In this document: positions 42,581 through 51,500 of the stretch, one piece after another | How positions within the stretch are numbered: the stretch's first letter is position 1 | Layout: every line of letters begins with the position of its first letter | Source of the DNA: Actinopolyspora biskrensis | GTDB lineage: Bacteria; Actinomycetota; Actinomycetes; Mycobacteriales; Pseudonocardiaceae | Direction: 5' to 3' | Assembly (NCBI RefSeq): GCF_013408175.1 | Contig: NZ_JACBYW010000009.1 | Coordinates: 112,720 to 176,719, forward strand | Length of the DNA stretch: 64,000 bases | Notes under the pieces: generated by a model | What the model saw: the letters and a program-made list of their open reading frames with translations, nothing else | Database searches by the model: none | Told to the model about the DNA's origin: nothing | Program-made: the position numbers and the translations under genes

Positions 42581-42608
42581 CCGCGGGTGATCAATTGATC
42601 ACTTGCGG
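42581..42608. promoter_or_regulatory. 16-bp perfect palindrome before the 72-aa gene
   Basis: GTGATCAATTGATCAC (42587-42602) is fully symmetric and is framed by CCGC (42581) and GCGG (42605). It ends about 15 bp before the ribosome-binding site of the gene at 42636. The AT-rich core stands out in this genome. It is probably an operator; the regulator is unknown. Confidence 0.55.
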
Positions 42609-42635
42609 TCTCGGACAGCCCTAAGGAGAGGCACC

Positions 42636-42854
42636 ATGAACACCGCGATTGTGATGATGGGCGCGCTGCTGCCCATCTTGGCGGCCAGCGTGTTCTATGT
42701 GAGCGATCGCCGAGTGTCCCCCCAGGGCAACCGCCCTTCCCCGATGACGGGCGGGGCGAGCTCGGAAGGGATTTCCGGCTCCGGTGATCCCGTCCTGGAG
42801 ACGGCGGGCGAGCCGGGAACGGTGGGGGAGACGGTCGGAGCCGAGCGATACTGA
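42636..42854 (+). CDS. Small single-pass membrane protein of unknown function
   Basis: The 72-residue product has a hydrophobic N-terminal segment (IVMMGALLPILAASVFYV) followed by a Gly/Ser/Pro/Glu-rich outer or cytosolic tail ending VGAERY. AAGGAGAGG precedes the ATG. Upstream lie a CRP-like site, a stem-loop and a 16-bp palindrome, an unusually elaborate control region for so small a gene. A terminator hairpin follows at 42926. No family recognised. Confidence 0.65.
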   Translation: MNTAIVMMGALLPILAASVFYVSDRRVSPQGNRPSPMTGGASSEGISGSGDPVLETAGEPGTVGETVGAERY

Positions 42855-42925
42855 ACGATACGGCCGTTCGGCGGCCCGAGCCGGACGAAGAACGGCTCAG
42901 GATGGTTTTCGCGAATCGGGACCTG

Positions 42926-42951
42926 CCGTGCTCCCCGGTTCGGGAGCACGG
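42926..42951 (+). terminator. Hairpin terminator
   Basis: The 10-bp stem CCGTGCTCCC/GGGAGCACGG with a 6-nt loop lies 70 bp after the small membrane gene. Confidence 0.65.
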
Positions 42952-42962
42952 TGGCGTCCAGG

Positions 42963-43020
42963 TGAATTAATTTTCGCTGAGAATCAATTTCGAAATTCCT
43001 TAGAATTCTCTGAAATCTCG
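42963..43020. other. AT-rich island
   Basis: By hand count about 40 of 58 bases are A or T, against a very GC-rich background. It contains ATTTCGAAAT and AGAATTCT palindromes. It lies between two convergent genes. It may be a nucleoid-protein binding site, a recombination scar or part of a terminator. Confidence 0.4.
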
Positions 43021-43095
43021 GTTTCCCGGGTGACGTGAGCGCGCCCGCCCGACCGGCGTGCTCCGCGGCGCCGGAACCGTCCCGCACCGGGATGT

Positions 43096-44190
43096 TCACC
43101 CCGCCTCCGAGCCCTCCGGTTCGGACTCCTGCCGGCCGAGCATCGCGAGGAACACGCAGCGGGCGGTGATGACCAGGGGCACGGCCAGCAGCGCCCCGAC
43201 CACCCCGGCCACGAGTCCGCCCGCGGTCACGGCGAGCACGACGATCAGCGGGTGTACCCGGGCCGCGTCCCCGACCAACCACGGTTGCAGCACGTTGCCC
43301 TCCAACTGCTGGACCACCACCACGATGGCCAGCACGACGGCCGCCGTGATCAGCCCCTTGCTCACCAGCGTGATCAGCACCGCGACGATCCCGGAGACCA
43401 GCGCCCCGAGTATCGGCAGGAACCCCCCGAGGAAGACCAGCGCGGTCAGCGGCCCGGCCAGCGGAACGCCGAGGACGAACAGCCCCACCCCGATCCCGGT
43501 GGCATCGGCGATCGCGACCACGGTGGTGGCACGTGTGTAGGCGACCAGCGAGCGGAAGACGTCCCGCCCCGCCCCGGCGACGCGCTCCCGGTGCCGTTCC
43601 GGCAGCACCCCGCAGGTCCTGCTCCACATGCGCTCGCCCTCGTACAGGAAGAACACGAGGGAGAACACCACGAGCAGCGCGCCGGTGAGCAGCGATCCGA
43701 GGGTGAATACGGTCGACATCACCCCCTGCGTCAGTTGCTGCCGGTTGTGCTGCAACCAGCCCAGCGCCTCCTGCCGCATCCAGCCGATCCGCTCCGGAGC
43801 CAGCCCGAGCGGGCCGTGCACGGTCCACTCGTGCAGGGAACGCACCACCGTGGTCAACTGGCGGAGCAGGTCGGGCAGCCCGGCCAGGAACGACATCACG
43901 ACGAAGCCGAGCACGCCGCCCACCAGGGCCAGCCCACCCAGCAGCACCGTCACCGCGGCCAGCCACCGCGGCCAACCCCGGTCGCGCAGCTGCCGCACCA
44001 AGGGCCCGAGCAGGGCGGCCAGCAGGATCGCGACGGCCACGGGCACGAGGATTCCCGTGACCTGGCTCCCCGCCTTGAACAGCGCCCAGAGCGCGAGCGC
44101 GATCAGCAGCCACCGCATCGACCACGTGGCGACCAGGGCGAAGCCCCGCTCCGCCCCGGTCCGGTCGTCGCCTCCCGAAGAATCGATCAT
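43096..44190 (-). CDS. AI-2E family transporter, second paralogue
   Basis: The 364-residue membrane protein has the same layout as the gene at 22164: N-terminal helices, a cytoplasmic coiled segment (RQEALGWLQHNRQQLTQG), and the signature VVQQLEGNVLQPWLVGDAARVHP in the C-terminal bundle. It lacks the long acidic tail of the first paralogue. Substrate unknown. The ATG at 44190 is preferred to a longer frame that adds a Pro/Ser/Arg-rich stretch, but the ribosome-binding site is poor, so the start is uncertain. Confidence 0.87.
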   Translation of the reverse strand: MIDSSGGDDRTGAERGFALVATWSMRWLLIALALWALFKAGSQVTGILVPVAVAILLAALLGPLVRQLRDRGWPRWLAAVTVLLGGLALVGGVLGFVVMSFLAGLPDLLRQLTTVVRSLHEWTVHGPLGLAPERIGWMRQEALGWLQHNRQQLTQGVMSTVFTLGSLLTGALLVVFSLVFFLYEGERMWSRTCGVLPERHRERVAGAGRDVFRSLVAYTRATTVVAIADATGIGVGLFVLGVPLAGPLTALVFLGGFLPILGALVSGIVAVLITLVSKGLITAAVVLAIVVVVQQLEGNVLQPWLVGDAARVHPLIVVLAVTAGGLVAGVVGALLAVPLVITARCVFLAMLGRQESEPEGSEAG

Positions 44191-44290
44191 CCGATTCGGA
44201 GTACCCGCCTCCCGCTGAACGGAAACGGGCTCGACCGGAGACCGCCCGGAAGCGCCGCGCACCGGCCGGCGGACCGGTGCCCGGCGGGCG

Positions 44291-45268
44291 TCACGGCGCG
44301 GCGGAACGCAGGGCGGGAAGCAGCTCGTTGCTCGCGAACGCGAAGAACCCGGCCGGGTCCTTGTCGACGCCCACCTGCACCAGCGCCACGTCGGTGAAGC
44401 CCGCCTGCCAGAAGGCGGACACCGACTTCACGATCGGCTCCACGTCCGGACCGCACGGGATCGCGGCGGCCACGTCCTCCGGACGCACGTACTGGGTGGC
44501 CGCGGCGAAGGACTGGGGGCTCGGCAGTTCGGAGTTGACCTTCCACCCGCCCGCGAACCAGCTGAACTGCTCGTGGGCCCGCTCCGTGGCGGCGGCGCGG
44601 TCGGGATCCCAGCAGATGGGCAGCTGGCCGATCTTGCGGTCGCCCGAGCCGCCGGAGGCCTGCTCCCACTCGCGGCAGAACGACTCCTGCGGTTCCACCG
44701 CGATCATCGCGTCGGAGACCGGCGCGAACCGCCTCACCGACTGCGAGCCCGAGACGGCTGTGCCGATGGGGACCCGCCTGTCCGGCAGGTCCCACAGCTT
44801 CGCGGAGTCCACCCGGTAGTGCTCGCCGAGGTAGTCGAGGCTGCCGCCGTCGAACAACGCGGAAATGATCTCCAGGGCCTCCGAGAGCATCTCGTGGCGC
44901 ACGTTCACCGGTGGCCACCCGCGTCCGAGGAGGTGCTCGTTGAGGTTCTCGCCCGCACCCAGACCGAGCAGGAACCGGTCCCTGGACAGCAGCCCGACGG
45001 TGGCGGCCTTCTGGGCCACCACGGCCGGGTGGTAGCGCATGGTCGGTGCCGTCACGTAGGTCATCAGCTCGACATCGCTGGTCACCTGGGCCACCGCGCC
45101 CAGAACGCTCCAGGCGTAGGGCGAGTGTCCCTGCGGCGTCAGCCAGGGGAAGGTGTGATCGCTGATCACCTCGAAGTCGAACCCCGCCCGCTCCGCCGAC
45201 GCCGAGTGCTCCACCAGCGACCGCGGACCGGACTGCTCGGTCAACAGCGTGTAGCCGATTCCGACCAT
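44291..45268 (-). CDS. LLM-class (F420-type) oxidoreductase
   Basis: The 325-residue protein is a luciferase-like TIM barrel of the F420-dependent glucose-6-phosphate dehydrogenase-related group. Motifs include GYTLLTEQSGP at the N-terminus, FEVISDHTFPWL, RFLLGLGAGENLNEHLLG and VRHEMLSEALEII. It probably uses coenzyme F420 for a hydride transfer; the substrate is unknown. The ATG at 45268 is nearly contiguous with the stop of the 93-aa gene upstream (one base apart), so the two are coupled. Confidence 0.9.
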   Translation of the reverse strand: MVGIGYTLLTEQSGPRSLVEHSASAERAGFDFEVISDHTFPWLTPQGHSPYAWSVLGAVAQVTSDVELMTYVTAPTMRYHPAVVAQKAATVGLLSRDRFLLGLGAGENLNEHLLGRGWPPVNVRHEMLSEALEIISALFDGGSLDYLGEHYRVDSAKLWDLPDRRVPIGTAVSGSQSVRRFAPVSDAMIAVEPQESFCREWEQASGGSGDRKIGQLPICWDPDRAAATERAHEQFSWFAGGWKVNSELPSPQSFAAATQYVRPEDVAAAIPCGPDVEPIVKSVSAFWQAGFTDVALVQVGVDKDPAGFFAFASNELLPALRSAAP

Positions 45269-45269
45269 G

Positions 45270-45551
45270 TCAGCCTCCGAGCCGTGCGCGCAGTTCGGGG
45301 ATGAATTCCGCGTCACTGCGGCGTATATCGCCGAGATCGATGTCGTGCGGCAGCGAGGTGGAGGGCTCCTTCTCCAGCAGGTAACGCACCGACTCCGCGA
45401 CCACCTCGTTCTCCTCGGGAGGCGGGGAGGTCAGGTCCTCCAGCGTGTCCTGCCCGAAGGTCACCCGGTGCTCGGTCGTCTGCTCGCCCTCGTGCACTTC
45501 GGCGGCGTACCTGCGTTCGCCCAACCGAAGAACGTCGACCCGCTCGCTCAT
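45270..45551 (-). CDS. Small acidic protein of unknown function
   Basis: The 93-residue protein has an early beta-rich stretch (VDVLRLGERRYAAEVHEG) and an acidic helical middle. It ends DIRRSDAEFIPELRARLGG. The ATG at 45551 gives a compact, soluble protein. It is translationally coupled to the F420-type oxidoreductase and may be its partner; that is inference from spacing only. Confidence 0.7.
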   Translation of the reverse strand: MSERVDVLRLGERRYAAEVHEGEQTTEHRVTFGQDTLEDLTSPPPEENEVVAESVRYLLEKEPSTSLPHDIDLGDIRRSDAEFIPELRARLGG

Positions 45552-45597
45552 CGCGGCCTCCAGGTTCGAAGGGATTCGGTGCACCGAACCGGTCAGT

Positions 45598-45623
45598 CCC
45601 GGCGGGTGCGGTCTCCCGCCGGG
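45598..45623 (-). terminator. Hairpin between the SDR gene and the 93-aa gene
   Basis: The 9-bp stem CCCGGCGGG/CCCGCCGGG with an 8-nt loop lies in the 219-bp gap. It suggests that the SDR-to-TPP operon ends here and that the following pair has its own promoter. Confidence 0.45.
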
Positions 45624-45770
45624 TACCCGTGCCCTCCGGCCCGTGACACCTCCCGACCGGGACGCACCTCCGGCGAGGTCGTTCCGGCGGACCGCCCGGG
45701 ACCCTCCCAGCGGTCCCCGGGCCGGGGACCGTCCGGGGACGCCCGGGGGAAGGGGCTCGACGAGCTCCTT

Positions 45771-46793
45771 TCAGGCCCTGCCACGGGAACGCGCCACCCC
45801 GACGGTGACGGCCGAGCACACGGCGGCGAGCCCGCCCAATCCCGCCAGCAGCGCCCGCCTGCGCATCGACATCCACAGCACCGGGTCCCCGGAGTGAGCC
45901 CGCTCGTCGAAGGAGCCGTGCGCGCCCCGGTCGGCCTCCTCGTCGCGCGGTTCGAACAGGTTCGCGCCCCAGCGGGGCAGTCGCCGGTCGGTCTGCTGCG
46001 AGTCCACGCCGGTACGTCCGAGGAAGAGGTCGACCACCTTGGGGGCCAGGCGCTGCCCGAGGATCGTGTAGGCGGTGGCCACCCCCACCCACATGTTGTT
46101 CCGCGGATGTTCGGCGAGGAAGGCGATCGCCCTGCCCGCCAGTTCGGGCTGGTAGATCGGCGGCACGGGCATCGGATGACGCGGCATCCGCGAGGCGTTC
46201 CAGTTGAACTGCGGGGTGTTCAGACCGGGCAGCTGCACCATGCACAGCCTCACCGCGCTGCGCTCGTGCACCAGTTCGGTCCGCACCGACTCGGTGAACC
46301 CCTTCACCGCGTGTTTGGCCCCGCAGTAGGCGGCCTGCAGCGGGATCGCCCGGTAGGCCATGGCCGAGGAGACGTTGACGATCACCCCGCGGTCGCGCGG
46401 ACGCATCCGTTCCAGCGCGGTCAGGGTCCCGTGCACCTGTCCGTAGTAGCTCACCTCCGTGACCCGCCGGAACTCGTTCGGGTCGCTGTCGGTGGCGAAG
46501 GTCAGCGTCCCGACGAAGGCCGCGTTGACCCACACGTCGATCTCCCCGAGCGTGTCCTCGACCCGCTGGGCCGCCTCGCGCACGGCAGGATGGTCGCTGA
46601 CGTCGGTGGGCAGTGGCATCGCTCTGCGGCCCGCGCTCTCGACATCGGCGATGGCGCCCTCCAGCCCGGCACGTCCTCTGGCCAGTACCGCCACGTCGTA
46701 TCCGGAGCCGGCGAGCGCGCGGACGGCGGCCCTGCCGACACCAGCCGTCCCGCCCGTGACCACGGCGACTCCGCGTCCGCTCGTCGTGCTCAT
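45771..46793 (-). CDS. Short-chain dehydrogenase with C-terminal membrane tail
   Basis: The 340-residue protein has an SDR domain (about 8-260) with TGGTAGVGRAAV for the dinucleotide and the catalytic YxxxK in AYCGAKHAVKG (Tyr about 157). After a linker it ends with an Arg-rich, hydrophobic helix (RRRALLAGLGGLAAVCSAVT, then Arg-rich residues). That looks like a tail anchor and is matched in type by the tail of the Fe-S oxidoreductase two genes upstream. GAGGAGG lies five bases before the ATG; an adjacent in-frame GTG three bases earlier is less likely. It follows the GH15 gene by 43 bp. Confidence 0.9.
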   Translation of the reverse strand: MSTTSGRGVAVVTGGTAGVGRAAVRALAGSGYDVAVLARGRAGLEGAIADVESAGRRAMPLPTDVSDHPAVREAAQRVEDTLGEIDVWVNAAFVGTLTFATDSDPNEFRRVTEVSYYGQVHGTLTALERMRPRDRGVIVNVSSAMAYRAIPLQAAYCGAKHAVKGFTESVRTELVHERSAVRLCMVQLPGLNTPQFNWNASRMPRHPMPVPPIYQPELAGRAIAFLAEHPRNNMWVGVATAYTILGQRLAPKVVDLFLGRTGVDSQQTDRRLPRWGANLFEPRDEEADRGAHGSFDERAHSGDPVLWMSMRRRALLAGLGGLAAVCSAVTVGVARSRGRA

Positions 46794-46836
46794 CACGTCC
46801 TCCTCGTTCGTGCCGTGGGGTGCTCGTCGGGGGTGG

Positions 46837-48594
46837 TCAGTGCTCCGCCCGGGGAGACGCCAGTCTCGAGGCCGTTTCGAACGCGAGCGCGTGTACGAAC
46901 GCCTGGGGAAGGTTGCCCCGCAGCTGACGCTGGTTGACGTCGTACTCCTCGGAGTAGAGTCCCGCGGGGCCGTAGGCGGACCTGTTGCGTTCGAACCACG
47001 CCCGTGCCTCGGTCTCCCACCCCTGCTGGTGGGTGGCCAGCGCCGTGAGGAAACCGCAGAGCAGGAAAGCCCCCTCCGCCTCGTACAGCGGTCGCCGGTC
47101 GTGCCGGAACCTGTAGACGTAGCCGTCCTGGGTCAGCTCGTCGCGCACGGCGCGCAGCGTGGCCGTGCTGCGCGGATCGGAAGCGGGCACGGCCCCCCGC
47201 ACCGCTGCGAGCAGCAGCGCCGCGTCCACACCGGGATCGTCCGGGCAGCGTTGCCAACGCCCGGAGTGGTGCAGGCAATCCCGGCCGGTGTCGGCGACGA
47301 GGGCATCGGCCAGGGAACTCAACGAGGCGGCCCGCGCGGCCGTGACCTCCACAGCGGCGAAGGAGCGCAACCCCGCGGCGCAGATCAGCCGGGAATGTGC
47401 CCAGCGTGCCGGGGAGAGCTCCCACACCCCCGTGTCGGGCTCGGTCCACCGCCGCTCGATCGCGTTCACCGCGATCTCCATCGCGCGGCGGTGCCTGCTG
47501 TCCAGCCGGTCCTGGCGCGCGGCCGCGGCCAACAGCAGCAGGGCCTCCCCGAACACGTCGAGCTGGAACTGCTCGGCCACGCTGTTTCCGACCCGGTTCC
47601 CACCGCCCGGGTAGCCGTGCACGCGCGGCAACCTGTGCATGTCGGGCATCCGACCTCCGGTGACCGTGTACGCCGGGCGCAGCTCCGGGCCGTCGTCCAG
47701 CAGCCGTGCGGTGACGAATTCCACGGCGTCGTCCAGCAGCGGGTGCGGCCCGTCGGCGGCCACCGCCTGCCCCACGTAGCACTGATCGCGGATCCAGGTG
47801 TAGCGGTAGTCGTAGTTGCGTCCCGCCTCGGCCCGTTCGGGCAGCGAAGTGGTCACCGACCCGACCGTCCCGCCGACGGAACTGGTCAGCCCGCGCAGCA
47901 CGGCGTAGGAGTGCTGGGCGTCCCGCTCCCCGACCACGCGGCCGAGCGCGGGGACCCCGCTCCTCCAGCCGTGCTCGGTCGCCTCCCACGCGCGGGAGGC
48001 GACCACGGGGTGCTCGGAAAGTGGGCGATCGGACAGTTCCAGCACCAGGTCGTGGGTAGAACCGGGCGGAACCCGCAGCGTGGTCAGCAGCCCGCCGTCG
48101 GCCCGGCGGGCCTGTTCCACACCCGACCAGCGCAGGTGCAGCGGTCCGACCCTGCCGGTCCACACGTCCCCTTCACGGGAGAGCGAACCGAGGCCGTGCC
48201 GCCCGAAGTCGGCGCGCGGGTCGAGGCAGACCCGTACCTCGGCGGGCCCTTCGAGGGCCCGGACCCGGCGGAGCACGACGACGGTGTGCGGATCAGCGGG
48301 GAAGGCCAGCGCCTCGCGGCACTCGATCGCCCCGGAGGAGGTCAACCACCGGGAGTTCCAGATCAGCGAGGTCTCCTCGTAGTAACCGCCCCAGACGTAC
48401 CAGGGGTCGCCGGGTGAGACCGCGTAGACGCCCGCTCCTCCGATCAGCGTGGAGAACACCGCCCCGGAGTCCCACCGCGGGGCGCACATCCAGACGATCT
48501 CGCCGTGCGGACCGATCAGCGCGCCTCGCTCCCCGTCGGCGAGCAACGCGTACTCGCGCAGCACCTCCGGACGGAATCGGGGGCGCTCGCTCAT
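46837..48594 (-). CDS. GH15-family glycoside hydrolase (glucoamylase/trehalase-like)
   Basis: The 585-residue protein has an N-terminal beta-sandwich domain (about 1-235) and a GH15 alpha/alpha barrel. The motif NYDYRYTWIRDQ near residue 260 and the late catalytic-acid region GLYSEEYDVNQ...GNLPQAFVHALAF near 548 are characteristic. Actinobacterial members include trehalases that release glucose from trehalose. No signal peptide is visible, so it is cytosolic. It starts inside the stop codon of the FAD/Fe-S gene (ATGA overlap). The even longer open frame that includes it upstream runs through the other gene in a different frame and is not real. Confidence 0.9.
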   Translation of the reverse strand: MSERPRFRPEVLREYALLADGERGALIGPHGEIVWMCAPRWDSGAVFSTLIGGAGVYAVSPGDPWYVWGGYYEETSLIWNSRWLTSSGAIECREALAFPADPHTVVVLRRVRALEGPAEVRVCLDPRADFGRHGLGSLSREGDVWTGRVGPLHLRWSGVEQARRADGGLLTTLRVPPGSTHDLVLELSDRPLSEHPVVASRAWEATEHGWRSGVPALGRVVGERDAQHSYAVLRGLTSSVGGTVGSVTTSLPERAEAGRNYDYRYTWIRDQCYVGQAVAADGPHPLLDDAVEFVTARLLDDGPELRPAYTVTGGRMPDMHRLPRVHGYPGGGNRVGNSVAEQFQLDVFGEALLLLAAAARQDRLDSRHRRAMEIAVNAIERRWTEPDTGVWELSPARWAHSRLICAAGLRSFAAVEVTAARAASLSSLADALVADTGRDCLHHSGRWQRCPDDPGVDAALLLAAVRGAVPASDPRSTATLRAVRDELTQDGYVYRFRHDRRPLYEAEGAFLLCGFLTALATHQQGWETEARAWFERNRSAYGPAGLYSEEYDVNQRQLRGNLPQAFVHALAFETASRLASPRAEH

Positions 48595-51500
48595 AGCGGG
48601 CGCCGTGCCAGCCGCTTGCCCGCGCCGACCACGCCCGCTCCGAGCGCGCCGATCCCGCCGAGCAGTGCCGTTGTTCTGAGTGCCCTCCTGCCCGCCCCCG
48701 CGGGGGGCTTTTCCGGTGGGCTTCCGGGCGGGTGCTCTTCGGCGGAACCGTTCTGCGCCAGCCGCAGCACCTGGCCGCTGTGCACCGCCCGTCTCCGGCC
48801 GACCTGCTCGATCTGGCTGCGGCAGGAGAACCCGTCGGCGACGACGAGCGTGTCCTCGTCGGCTTCCCGCACCGCGGGCAGCAGCGCCTGCTCGCCGCAG
48901 TCCACCGAGAGTCCGAACTTGCCCCGCTCGTAGCCCCAGGCCCCGGCCACCCCGCAGCAGCCGCCGCTGACCGGGTCCACCTCGACGCCCATCCGCTCCA
49001 GCATCCGCCGGTCGGGATCGAGCCCGCCCGTGGCCCGGTGGTGGCAGTGCCCCCACAGCAGTGCCCGGCCGGACAGCGCGGGCACGGGCAGCTCGAACCG
49101 TTGGCAGAACTCTGCGAAGTGGTAGGAGTTGGCCGCCAACCTGCGGGCGTCCTCGTCGTGCGGCAGCATCTTGCCCAGCTCGTCCCGGAACACGGCCAGA
49201 CAGCTCGGCTCCATGCCGACCACGGGGGTGCCCGCCCGGATGTCCGCGCGCAGCGTGGTCAGCACGGTGCGCAGGTAGCTCCGGGCCGTGCCGAGGAATC
49301 CGTAGTCGTACAGCGGTCTTCCGCAGCAGACGTGCCGTTCGGGCACGACGACCTGCCAGCCCGCGTTCTCCAGCGCTTCGACGCAGGCCACCCCGACGTC
49401 GGTGTGCAGGTGGTTGTTGAAGGTGTCGGGGAACAGCAGCACCCGGCGGCCGTGCGGATTGGACGTTCCACCCCGGTCGGCGAACCAGCGCCGCAGGGTT
49501 ACCGGGGCGAAACCGGGCAGTTCGCGGCGCTGGTCGATCCCGCCGAGCCACTTGGCGGCGGAGCGCAGCAGCGGGGTGCGGGTGACCGCGTTGACCACCC
49601 CCGGCATCAGCGCGGCGAGCCGGGAGACCTGGTCGATGAAGCCGAAGGCGTAGGCGTGCCGGGGGCGCCAGCGACGCAGCGACCGGTAGTGGTGGTGGCG
49701 GAACTCCGCCTTGTATGCGGGCATGTCCACACCCACCGGACAGTCGCTGGTGCAACCCTTGCAGGCCAGGCACAGGTCCAGCGCCTCGGAGACCTCCCCG
49801 GACTGCCAACCGTCGGTGATGACCTCGCCCCGCAGCATCTCGAACAGCAGCCGCGCCCGTCCCCTGGTGGTGTGCTTCTCCTCGCGGGTCACCTGGTAGC
49901 TGGGGCACATGGTGTGCTCGGCCGAGGGGGTGCGGCAGGTGCCCACGCCCACGCAGCGCAGCGCGGCGTGCGCGAAGTCCCCGCCGTCCCGCGGGTAGGC
50001 GAGTTCGACCTCCGGCCGCGCCGGGTTGTAGTCCTCGCCCAGCCGCAGGTTCTCGTCCAGCCGGTAGGCGTCGACCACCTTGCCCGGGTTCATCTTCCAG
50101 TCCGGGTCCCAGATCCGCTTGAACTCGCGCATCGCCTCCACGAGCCGGGGGCCGTACTGCTTCTCCAGCAGTTCCCCGCGTTGCTGTCCGTCGCCGTGCT
50201 CGCCGGACAGCGTCCCCCCGTAGGAGGTGACCAGGTCGGCCGCCCGCTCCATGAAGGAGCGGTAGTCGCTCAGCCCTTCGGCGCTGACCAGGTCGAAGTC
50301 GATGCGGGAGTGGATGCAGCCCTCGCCGAAGTGGCCGTACATCGCCCCGTGCAGCCCGTATTCGGTGTAGAGCTCCCGGAGATCGCCTATGTAGTCGCCG
50401 AGGCGTTCGGGAGGTACCGCCGAGTCCTCCCAACCGGGCCAGTGGTCCTTCTCCCCCGGCGGGAAGGCCGTGGAACCCAGCCCGCTCTCCCGGATGCTCC
50501 ACAGCAGCTGGCTGTTGCCGCCCTCCTGCACGCTCCTGGAGATCACGATCCGGTCGGACTCGCAGCCGAGTTCGGTACGCAGCCACTCGACGAACCGCTC
50601 GGCGCGCTGCTGGGAGCGCCCCTCGGTGTCGGAGCCGAACTGCACCATCAGCCACGCGTGGTTGCCCCCCAGCCGGGGGAGTTCGTGCAGTCCCTCCAGG
50701 TTGATCCGTTCCTGCTGCTGGTCGCGGACCAGGCGGGAGTCGATGCCCTCCAGTCCTATCGGCCCCCACTGCCTGATCCGGGTGATGTCCCCGGCGGCGT
50801 CGACGATGTCCGGGTACTCCACGATCACGGTGGTGCGGTGGAACATCGCCGGGGTGAGCAGCAGCGTGGCGTCCAGGACCGTGGCGCAGGTCCCCTCGGT
50901 GCCGACCAGGGCCCGTGCGACGTTGAACCCCTTCTCCGGCAGCAGCTCGTCGAGGTTGTACCCCGAGACCCGGCGGGGCAGCTCGTCCACCGACGGGAAC
51001 CCCGCTCTGATGTCCGCGGCGTAGCGGTCCCTGAGGTCGCGCAGCGCGGCGTAGATCTCGCCCTTGCGCCCGCCCGCCGCGATGATCCCGTCGAGGTCCT
51101 GCTCCTCGTCGGTGCCCACCCGGAAACGTGCGCCGTCGTAGGTGAGCACCTCCAGCTCCCGCACGTTGTCGGAGGTGCGGGGGCCCGGGCCGTGGAAGTG
51201 GGCCTGCACCGAGTGGATGCCGCAGGAGTTGTTCCCGATGTTGCCGCCTATGGTGCACCTGGAGTGCGAGGACGGGTCCGGGCCGAAGACGAGCCCGTGC
51301 TCTCCGGTGCTCTTGTTGAGCTCTTCGTTGATCACCCCCGGCTGGGCCGTGACCGTTCTCCGCGCGGCGTCGACCTCCCCGGTGGCGGTCAGGTACTTGG
51401 AGAAGTCGAGCACCACGGCGATGTTGACCGTCTCACCGGACAGGCTCGTCCCACCACCGCGGGACAGCAGCGGTGCCCCGTAGCGGTGGCAGGCCACGGT

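Noticed and set aside
41746..42594. 282-codon minus-strand open frame across the repeat and regulatory region
   Set aside because: It overlaps the dispersed element and the stem-loop, has poor codon choice and no ribosome-binding site.
46837..51258. A single 1473-codon minus-strand open frame covering GH15 and most of the FAD/Fe-S oxidase
   Set aside because: Only its 3' part (GH15) is real; upstream it runs through the FAD/Fe-S gene in the wrong frame and reads as Arg/Gly/His-rich nonsense. The ATG at 48594 overlaps the true upstream stop.
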